DNA from: Methanobacteriota archaeon
Lineage (GTDB): Archaea; Thermoplasmatota; Poseidoniia; Poseidoniales; Poseidoniaceae
Length of the DNA: 21,598 nt
Reading direction: 5' to 3'
Assembly (NCBI GenBank): GCA_002719475.1
Contig: PBHQ01000007.1
Coordinates: 37,659 to 59,256 of the forward strand
In this document: in pieces, positions 13,974 to 20,300 of the stretch
Position numbering within the stretch: the stretch's first letter is position 1
Layout: each line of letters begins with the position of its first letter
The notes under the pieces: generated by a model
Databases searched by the model: none
Told to the model about the DNA's origin: nothing
What the model saw: the letters and a program-made list of their open reading frames with translations, nothing else
Program-made: the position numbers and the translations under genes

Positions 13974-14174
13974 TTACCGGTAGAATGGACGCTCTGTATC
14001 TTTGCCAGCGGTTGCTGAAGAAGCGCCAGTTATTTCTTGATAGCATTTCCAACATGCATAGTGCTCATCGATAGGAATTGATTGGCCAAAGGTCAATCTC
14101 TTGCCACATCCATGGCATAGAGGTCCAAGCTCTCCATTAGGGGCTGCAGCCAATGGAACATGGTCGTGGGGCAT
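13974..14174 (-). CDS. Small zinc-ribbon protein, unknown function
   Basis: A 66-residue protein with two CxxC knuckles: CHGC (C20, C23) and CWKC (C41, C44). The spacing fits a single structural zinc ribbon. No membrane segment or catalytic motif is visible. A TTG three codons upstream (14183) is an alternative start; the ATG at 14174 is preferred because neither has a convincing ribosome binding site and ATG dominates among the neighbours. It lies between the DOHH-like gene (52 bases) and priS (54 bases) on the same strand. This could make it a replication- or translation-linked accessory protein, but that rests on position only. Confidence 0.7.
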   Translation of the reverse strand: MPHDHVPLAAAPNGELGPLCHGCGKRLTFGQSIPIDEHYACWKCYQEITGASSATAGKDTERPFYR

Positions 14175-14226
14175 GCGTCTCAACTACCCGTTGGGGCGCA
14201 AGTCTTTCAATGTGAGCATCGGTCAG

Positions 14227-14697
14227 TTATTCATTCATCTTTTGATGATGATTCAGCAAATCCAACGCAACTTCACAGGATTCAGCAACTTCAATAGACG
14301 GATCATCAAGAAAACGGTTGAGGATTTCTCGGCTATTTCGATTACCTATGGCTCCCATCGCTTCTGCGGCCTCATGTCTAACCATAACATGTTCATCAAG
14401 GTCTTCTAGTCTGCGATTCAGTGCTGGTAATGCTCTTGAATCCTGCATTTGCCCCAATACGTATGCCAGTTCATGCCTCAATAGTGCTGAAGCGCTAGAA
14501 AATCCGCTACACAAGGCTTCAACTGCTTCTTTTCCACCAATATTCCGCAGAGCAAAAACGGATCTCATCCGCACAAACATCCTCTCTTTTTCATCATTCA
14601 ATACTTGCTTCAGAGCTTCTACATCCTTTTCGTTAGACGGAGGAGCAGGGTCTACTGAGCCGAATTCACTGACCTCGGGAATATTTCCATCTTTCAT
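14227..14697 (-). CDS. Half-size deoxyhypusine hydroxylase-like HEAT-repeat protein
   Basis: The 156-residue protein is built of HEAT-type repeats and resembles one half of eukaryotic deoxyhypusine hydroxylase (DOHH), which hydroxylates deoxyhypusine on eIF5A to hypusine with a diiron centre. DOHH-like blocks are ALRNIGG (49-55), ALLRHELAYVLGQMQD (71-86), HVMVRHEAAEAMGAIG (103-118) and ESCEVALDL (139-147). The two His-Glu iron-ligand motifs (75-76 and 108-109) are 33 residues apart, as I recall for each half of human DOHH (56/57 with 89/90; 207/208 with 240/241). Full DOHH is about 300 residues with four His-Glu pairs, so a homodimer would recreate the site. It could instead be a generic HEAT/PBS-lyase protein. 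It abuts the mqnD stop with no gap. Confidence 0.75.
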   Translation of the reverse strand: MKDGNIPEVSEFGSVDPAPPSNEKDVEALKQVLNDEKERMFVRMRSVFALRNIGGKEAVEALCSGFSSASALLRHELAYVLGQMQDSRALPALNRRLEDLDEHVMVRHEAAEAMGAIGNRNSREILNRFLDDPSIEVAESCEVALDLLNHHQKMNE

Positions 14698-15582
14698 CTA
14701 CGATGTCCTCCCTATGAATTCGATTGAATCAGGCTCAAATTTCGCATTTATCATACCTATTTCCTGCCCTTTCTTGAGGAATCTACGAATTGCTTCTCTT
14801 CCTTCATCTCCATAGTCAATGGTGCGTTCATTGACATACATTTTAACGAACTTTTCATTTGTTTGATCATCTATACCCCTTCCCCATGCCTTGGCAAATT
14901 CTAGTGCCTGTTCTGGGTTCTCTAGTGCATGAATAATACTCATTCTAGTCCAATTGGTAATATTCTCAATCGTTTCACGACCGAGATCCTTACGAACAAT
15001 ATTACCGCCCAAAGGTAATGGCAATCCTTCATTATGTTCTGACCACCAAACTCCAAGATCAAGATGAACATCAAGTTCGTGCTCAACATAGGTCAATTGT
15101 CCTTCATGGATGATAAGACCGCCATCAACTTCTCCGGAATTAACAGCCTCGATAATCTCATCGAATGCGATAACTTTGATTTCAACATCACCCCAAGCCA
15201 TTCGCAAACCTAGATAAGCGCTAGTCTTCAACCCTGGGATTGCAATCAATCCATGCTTGATTTCTTCTGTTTTCCTACCGCTTTTTGCTACTACCATCGG
15301 CCCATATCCCTCTCCCATGCTGGCACCACAATTCATCAAAGCATAATCCTCAGAAACCTCTGGGAACGAGTGAATACTGATTGCACTAACTTCCAATTCT
15401 CTGTTCATTGCACGTTTATTCAAAGTTTCAATATCCTGCAATTCATGAACGAAGTGATATCCTGGGGTGGATATTAATCCGGAAGTCAAAGCATGGAACA
15501 TGAAAGCATCGTCAGGATCAGGTGAATGACCTATTCTTACAACTTTGAGAGATTCAGACTTCAAGTCATTCTGTTCATCCAT
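14698..15582 (-). CDS. mqnD: MqnD-type 1,4-dihydroxy-6-naphthoate synthase (futalosine pathway)
   Basis: MqnD splits cyclic dehypoxanthine futalosine to 1,4-dihydroxy-6-naphthoate in the futalosine route to menaquinone. It has the periplasmic-binding-protein-like fold shared with MqnA. Visible family features are IGHSPDPDDAFMFHAL near the start (the usual SPCPNDTFxF block, here with Asp in place of the Cys/Asn), EVSAISIHSFPEV, GYGPMVVAK, IAIPGLKTSAYLGLRMA, the catalytic-His segment GLIIHEGQLTY (His159) and GLPLPLGGNIV. ATG 15582 gives 294 residues, near the family norm. Starts at ATG 15606 or TTG 15645 would add 8 or 21 residues. No clear ribosome binding site marks any of them, so a short or absent leader is possible. 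It heads the run that ends in priS. Confidence 0.87.
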   Translation of the reverse strand: MDEQNDLKSESLKVVRIGHSPDPDDAFMFHALTSGLISTPGYHFVHELQDIETLNKRAMNRELEVSAISIHSFPEVSEDYALMNCGASMGEGYGPMVVAKSGRKTEEIKHGLIAIPGLKTSAYLGLRMAWGDVEIKVIAFDEIIEAVNSGEVDGGLIIHEGQLTYVEHELDVHLDLGVWWSEHNEGLPLPLGGNIVRKDLGRETIENITNWTRMSIIHALENPEQALEFAKAWGRGIDDQTNEKFVKMYVNERTIDYGDEGREAIRRFLKKGQEIGMINAKFEPDSIEFIGRTS

Positions 15583-15638
15583 GTTGCGCCGAAATGGGGT
15601 CCTCATTTCAAGATAGTCAGATGCCGATAAGAACTGAT

Positions 15639-15655
15639 TTGACAAATATTGACAA
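15639..15655. repeat. Direct repeat TTGACAA-N3-TTGACAA in a divergent promoter
   Basis: Two identical 7-bp units start 10 bp apart, about one DNA helical turn, in the AT-rich gap between mqnD and the plus-strand propeller gene. An AT-rich stretch beside it (15653-15668, ATTATCATAATT on the minus strand) could be the mqnD TATA element. Same-face repeats of this kind are typical of a regulator binding site. The plus-strand gene has its own ribosome binding site, GAGG, at 15724-15727. Confidence 0.35.
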
Positions 15656-15733
15656 TTATGATAATCGTTGATTTTTGCTGAGTGCCGACAAAGATTCTAT
15701 TTCAGATAGTGTGACGCAGCAGCGAGGATAGTT

Positions 15734-18247
15734 ATGCGGATACGCGGGGGGCCACTGGTCGCTTTGTTGCTAACTTCACTTTCAGTAATAGCACTTGTAC
15801 AAGCTGCAACACCTAGTGGTATGGGCTTTGTTGGTGTGCATACAGCGGGTCAGGAAAGTTTCGATGAAACGCTTAGCGTTGCCCTATCTCATGATGGTTC
15901 TCTTCTAGCTACGGGAACTGAAGGATATGTTGTTATTTCACGTATGTCCGACCGTTCTGTAATTGAAACAATATCAGTAGCAGACCATGTAACTGCTCTA
16001 GAATTTTCTCCAGATGGAGAATATCTTGCTTTGGGACTTAGGTCTGATTCCCTTTCTGGGGATGCACTAAGGGTTCTGATCACCGAAGATTGGAGTGAGT
16101 ACGAAAAATCATTTGCCAATGGTAAAAATCCGCGCGACATATCATTCACAGATGCTGGAGACAAGATACTTCTGCAGGGACAAGATGGTGATGTGTTTGA
16201 ATTGTCATTCCCAGAATTCTCCATCTTGGGTCACATGACGGGGCACCATTTGGATGATATTACGTGTACAGATTATGGATATGGTGGATTAATTGCAATA
16301 TCTGGCGGACTGGATGGTAAAATCGCTTTCTGGGATCTTTCAGATTATTCACTTACTTCCTCACTTGATTTCGAGGATTCCCAAATCATTGATTGTTTAT
16401 TCAATCCATCATCCTCTCAAGTTGCTATTTTGACAGATGACGGAAAAGTTAGAACATATTGGTTGAACGGGACTTTAGTTGAAGGTTCAGAGTTGGATTT
16501 CATAGAAGCCAAGGAACTCAAGTGGAGCCATAATGGTGATCATCTATACGTTTTGGAAACCAACATTCTACCCTCTTTGCAGCGTGTGAGAGTGAATGAT
16601 TGGATAGTCGATGAGTTCACTTACATAGGTCACAATGTGAATGGGTTTGATTTATCGGATGATGAAGCTACATTAGTTACCAGTACTGGAACTATACATA
16701 CGGGTGTATATCAGTCGACATACTTGCAACAAGGTTTTGGTGAGCCAGGAGATGATTTTGATCAAGACGGGGTGCCAGACGTAATCGATGTTGATGATGA
16801 TGGTGACGGAATTTTGGATATTTACGACCGAAACTGTTCTAGTTCAGATTGTACCAAGGAACCCGATCCTAATTATATGCGTAATATTGAGTTTGAAGTA
16901 TCGAATGAGGAGTTAATCATAAGCGATAGTGTGTCTTTCAATAGATACGATTCTAATGCATTGAGAAATTTGACTACAAGTCTACTTTCTGATGATAACA
17001 AAATCAGTGTCGATGAATTAACTTGGATGTCAACTGCCATGTGCGATAATATTCGGCATAGGGATGTTGTTGATCAATGGCATTCAATGATTGAGGTTGA
17101 GGGTTCACAATTGAGCAATGGAACACTATCCTGTGAACCCGTATCTGGAATTTCTTCCAACGATTTTGGTGATTTGAGTCTGAGAGCAACATTTACTTGG
17201 GTAACAACATTTGATTTGTCGAGTGCACCAATTGCACCCTACAATATTACTGTAAAGGGAATTATCCTTGCCCCCACAGGGTCTTCCGCAATCATTGCCC
17301 CGCAGTTCCCTGCTTCAATCGATTTTGTCGATGTGAATTCAGAAAATTATCAAATTGACTTGTGGAATCGGAACGAAACGACTAGAATTGTGTTAATGGA
17401 AGAATTAGAGGAAAAGGGTCCTGGATTGACTGGCTTAGTAGCGTCATTCATTTCAGACAATTATTGGATTCCAATAAGCAGTTTCCTCGGAATCCTTGTT
17501 GGTTTCGGACTAATTCTCAAGCAAAACAAGGATATTACTAATGCATTAATCCGTGGAGAAAGAGATGAAGATGAAGAGGAGGAAGATGAAGAGGATGATT
17601 ATGATGATGAATTATATGATGACTCATCTCTAGACGAATCTGAATATGATGAAGAGGAAGATTATGATGACGAATCAACATGGAGTAATGAATCAGAATC
17701 TATGCCGCCTCGGCCAAAACGGGGTCCTCCTCGAAGATCAACAAGAAGAGTGGCGCATGAAGAATATCCAATTGATGATTCGCCTCCTGTAAAGGCTAGG
17801 AGAAAGCGCGTTAGTAGTAAACAACCAATTGGTTCTAAGCGTCGCACTCTTTCTAAATCCGCAGAATTGGATTATGATTATGGCCAAGACGGAGTTTATC
17901 ATGATGGTGATTGGGATACAGAGTATGACATTTACGAACCGCCCCAAACCAAAGTCCGAAAGGTGCGTAAAGTGGAAAATGTTCCTGAACTTGAAGAGGA
18001 AGAGCCCAAGCCTGAGAAAAAGAAGGGTAGAAGGAAGGTTAAGAGGCGTAATAACAAGAAGGAGAAAAAATCCAGTAAAGCAGCAGTCGATGAACCCGTA
18101 GTTGCAAAGAAAGTTGTTGCAACTAAGAAGCGCAAATCAGCAGTGTCAAAGCAAACTCAAGGTGATGGCGGCAAAGATTCGTCAGATGATGAAGAATCAG
18201 CAATGGACAAGGCATTGGGCATGTTAACGGGAGATTCCAAGGATTGA
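15734..18247 (+). CDS. Membrane-anchored extracellular WD40-like propeller protein with Asp-rich repeat and charged cytoplasmic tail
   Basis: An 837-residue protein. It starts with a signal peptide (Arg-containing N-region, hydrophobic 8-22, likely cleavage after VQA at 24). A beta-propeller-like domain follows (about 35-330) with WD40/YVTN-type blades such as VTALEFSPDGEYLALG and GLDGKIAFWDLSD. Next is a calcium-type thrombospondin-3-like stretch (339-366, DFDQDGVPDVIDVDDDGDG) and a second extracellular domain (about 385-560). One TM helix spans about 578-596, followed by a strongly acidic segment (about 609-655) and an Arg/Lys-rich tail (about 690-800). The orientation implies the propeller is outside and the charged tail inside. 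No enzyme motif is seen; a surface sensor or adhesion role is a guess. GAGG sits 6 bases before the ATG. Its last 91 bases overlap mqnA on the other strand. Confidence 0.8.
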   Translation: MRIRGGPLVALLLTSLSVIALVQAATPSGMGFVGVHTAGQESFDETLSVALSHDGSLLATGTEGYVVISRMSDRSVIETISVADHVTALEFSPDGEYLALGLRSDSLSGDALRVLITEDWSEYEKSFANGKNPRDISFTDAGDKILLQGQDGDVFELSFPEFSILGHMTGHHLDDITCTDYGYGGLIAISGGLDGKIAFWDLSDYSLTSSLDFEDSQIIDCLFNPSSSQVAILTDDGKVRTYWLNGTLVEGSELDFIEAKELKWSHNGDHLYVLETNILPSLQRVRVNDWIVDEFTYIGHNVNGFDLSDDEATLVTSTGTIHTGVYQSTYLQQGFGEPGDDFDQDGVPDVIDVDDDGDGILDIYDRNCSSSDCTKEPDPNYMRNIEFEVSNEELIISDSVSFNRYDSNALRNLTTSLLSDDNKISVDELTWMSTAMCDNIRHRDVVDQWHSMIEVEGSQLSNGTLSCEPVSGISSNDFGDLSLRATFTWVTTFDLSSAPIAPYNITVKGIILAPTGSSAIIAPQFPASIDFVDVNSENYQIDLWNRNETTRIVLMEELEEKGPGLTGLVASFISDNYWIPISSFLGILVGFGLILKQNKDITNALIRGERDEDEEEEDEEDDYDDELYDDSSLDESEYDEEEDYDDESTWSNESESMPPRPKRGPPRRSTRRVAHEEYPIDDSPPVKARRKRVSSKQPIGSKRRTLSKSAELDYDYGQDGVYHDGDWDTEYDIYEPPQTKVRKVRKVENVPELEEEEPKPEKKKGRRKVKRRNNKKEKKSSKAAVDEPVVAKKVVATKKRKSAVSKQTQGDGGKDSSDDEESAMDKALGMLTGDSKD

Positions 18248-19050
18248 TTGATTTCCTCACTCAACTGGAAATCACAAATCTCCAGAACTTCAGAAATGAA
18301 CATTTCAAGTCCTGCTTCAACTTCACTGTCAAAATCATAGAGAACTTCTTCAAAATATCTTCTTATTCGATCCTTTTTGAATCCACTTCTATCTGAACAT
18401 GAAGAAACAATTTCTTCCTTGACTTCGGGGTTTCGGAATGAATTAAGTGAATTCTGTAATTCTGCATAGGCGTCACTAACAATATCGAGAGGAGCATCCC
18501 GATGGGTAGCGAAAACAGCAAACACCATTGGTAAACCAGTAACATCCTTCCATTCCATGCCAAGGTCCATACGAACGAGATCAGGCCTTCTTTGAGCCTC
18601 ATGTAATGCTCTATCTCCAATCAACAAGGCTCCGTCGCATCTCTCCAACATAGTTTCTAAATCGGGTCCCATTTCAACAGGTCGCGGGTCATGTCCGCGC
18701 TTCTTCAGAAGATACATCAATAATCGCCTAGAGGTTGCAGAATCGGTAGGTAATGCAACGTCTCTCATGTCTTCAATTTCTCTTTCGCCAAATAGTAGTA
18801 CACTACCAACACTTCCGTCAGAAATGATACCCATTCCAGGAACTAGGGACAACTCATTTCTGTTTAGTGCCCAGTCCGCAGCAGGAATAGGGGCAATCAA
18901 GCAGTCCTTTCTGAGTAGATGCCCAGTCAACCAGGCAGGCGGGGCAGCGAGAATCTTCCACTTGTCTGAGATTTGATGATATAGCGGGTCACAATTGAGG
19001 AAAGCTACTCTTCCTAAAGTGCGCTGCCACGTTGACGTATTTTCCATCAT
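18157..19050 (-). CDS. mqnA: MqnA-type chorismate dehydratase (futalosine pathway)
   Basis: MqnA dehydrates chorismate to 3-[(1-carboxyvinyl)oxy]benzoate, the first step of the futalosine route to menaquinone. The sequence shows the N-terminal LGRVAFLNCDPLYHQI, the substrate-loop region SDGSVGSVLLFGE, ALPTDSATSRRLL, GALLIGDRAL and GLPMVFAVFATH, all family-typical. The protein has 297 residues. The final 30 or so (Ser/Pro-rich, ending ESLPPSP) go beyond the usual end and lie entirely in the antisense overlap with the propeller gene. Two ATGs begin the frame. GAGGTGA at 19052-19058, which overlaps the mqnE stop, is better spaced from the second (19047). It is cotranscribed with mqnE (6 bases apart). 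Confidence 0.9.
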   Translation of the reverse strand: MMENTSTWQRTLGRVAFLNCDPLYHQISDKWKILAAPPAWLTGHLLRKDCLIAPIPAADWALNRNELSLVPGMGIISDGSVGSVLLFGEREIEDMRDVALPTDSATSRRLLMYLLKKRGHDPRPVEMGPDLETMLERCDGALLIGDRALHEAQRRPDLVRMDLGMEWKDVTGLPMVFAVFATHRDAPLDIVSDAYAELQNSLNSFRNPEVKEEIVSSCSDRSGFKKDRIRRYFEEVLYDFDSEVEAGLEMFISEVLEICDFQLSEEINQSLESPVNMPNALSIADSSSSDESLPPSP

Positions 19051-19056
19051 GTCACC

Positions 19057-20247
19057 TCAATTGACCATTGGTAGGGATCTCCTTCGCGAAACTCGGTCAA
19101 CAATAACTCGTTCGAACTTATTGTAAACAGTATTTCTACGAACTGCATCGCACCCTGATCTCTCAATAAGCCTACACATCTCATCAATTCCATGATCCAG
19201 AGGAGCTGTTGATCCAGCGAGGTGCATTATTGATTCCTGGAGTACGGTTCCATCCACGTCATCAGCCCCACAAGAAATCGCCATTTCTGTAATTGCATCA
19301 CCAATATTCATTCTATATGCCTTGATGTGAGGAATATTATCCAACATCAATCGACTGATTGCAATCATGCGTAAAATCTCATTTGCGCTAGCCAATTGGG
19401 CTTCAGGTAGTCTAGATGAGTCCGGAAGGAACGGATAGGGAACGAAGCATTGGAAACCATTTGTTTCATCTTGCAGTTCCCTAAGTTTGATCAGGTGTTC
19501 AATACGCTCTTCGGGGGTCTCCACAGTTCCGAACAACATTGTGCAATTTGTAGGGAGACCAAGATTGTGTGCACTTCTGTGAATATCCAAGTATTCTTGG
19601 CTGCTCTCTTTGCCCCTGCAAATTTTCTCTCTTACTGAATCCACTAAAATTTCGGCACCGCCTCCAGGGAGACTCTCTAATCCTGCTTCTGACAACATTT
19701 CCAAGGTGTCGCTGATACTGAGATTCGACAATGAAGCAATATGTTTGATTTCAACAGCGGTCAAGGCCTTGATATGGATTTCTGGAAACCTCTGCTTCGT
19801 TCTCCGAAACAATTCACAATAATGTCCCACATCCCAATCAGGATGTAATCCACCTACTGAATGAACTTCATCAATTATCTCAGAATATGGTTCAATCTCT
19901 GAAATGTATTTCTCTATTTCCATAGCATATGCATCTGTTGCTCTTCTTCCGCGTCTGAAAGCACAGAACTTGCAAGCAAGAACACAGATATTTGTTTGAT
20001 TTACATGAATATTCAGATTGAAATGGATGTCCTTTCCAAATCTTGCCCTCTTGCAAATATCTGCCATGGATAATATGCTTCCAAGATCTTCATGAAGTAA
20101 TAAAGCGAGCCCATCTTGAACTGTTATTCTTCCATCAGTAATCAAACGATCTCGAATTTCTTCAAGCGTCTCATCCAGTCCATTTAGGGCTAGCAAACCA
20201 TCGCTTTGTGATAGCATCCATTCCGAATTGAAACCAGGTTGGCGCAT
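19057..20247 (-). CDS. mqnE: MqnE-type aminofutalosine synthase (radical SAM)
   Basis: MqnE joins the MqnA product to S-adenosylmethionine, giving 6-amino-6-deoxyfutalosine by radical chemistry. The 396-residue protein has the radical-SAM CxxxCxxC as CVLACKFC (C88, C92, C95) inside HVNQTNICVLACKFCAF, plus ESLPGGGAEILVDSVREKIC and TNCTMLFGTVETPEERIEHL. KLRELQDETNGFQCFVPYPF, IPHIKAYRMNIG and GADDVDGTV follow. The LRELQDET, IPHIKAY and HVNxTN forms fit MqnE better than its paralogue MqnC, which catalyses the later cyclisation; a CofH/MqnC assignment is the main alternative. GGGGA lies about 4 bases before the ATG. A second ATG at 20217 is possible. mqnA follows after 6 bases. Confidence 0.87.
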   Translation of the reverse strand: MRQPGFNSEWMLSQSDGLLALNGLDETLEEIRDRLITDGRITVQDGLALLLHEDLGSILSMADICKRARFGKDIHFNLNIHVNQTNICVLACKFCAFRRGRRATDAYAMEIEKYISEIEPYSEIIDEVHSVGGLHPDWDVGHYCELFRRTKQRFPEIHIKALTAVEIKHIASLSNLSISDTLEMLSEAGLESLPGGGAEILVDSVREKICRGKESSQEYLDIHRSAHNLGLPTNCTMLFGTVETPEERIEHLIKLRELQDETNGFQCFVPYPFLPDSSRLPEAQLASANEILRMIAISRLMLDNIPHIKAYRMNIGDAITEMAISCGADDVDGTVLQESIMHLAGSTAPLDHGIDEMCRLIERSGCDAVRRNTVYNKFERVIVDRVSRRRSLPMVN

Positions 20248-20300
20248 GCAATCCCCGCTCCCTCGTCATGGACATCAAGAATGAATGCTTGTATTGCCCT

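Noticed and set aside
14318..14815. Plus-strand frame (165 codons) spanning the DOHH-like/mqnD junction
   Set aside because: Antisense to two supported genes; no motif or start signal.
17560..17670. GA-rich microsatellite-like stretch in the propeller gene
   Set aside because: It encodes the Asp/Glu-rich segment with mixed codons and no fixed repeat unit; better explained by protein composition than by a DNA repeat.
19057..20247. Assignment of the radical SAM protein as MqnC or CofH
   Set aside because: The forms HVNxTNICV, LRELQDET and IPHIKAY, and the position directly before mqnA, favour MqnE; a phylogenetic tree would settle it.
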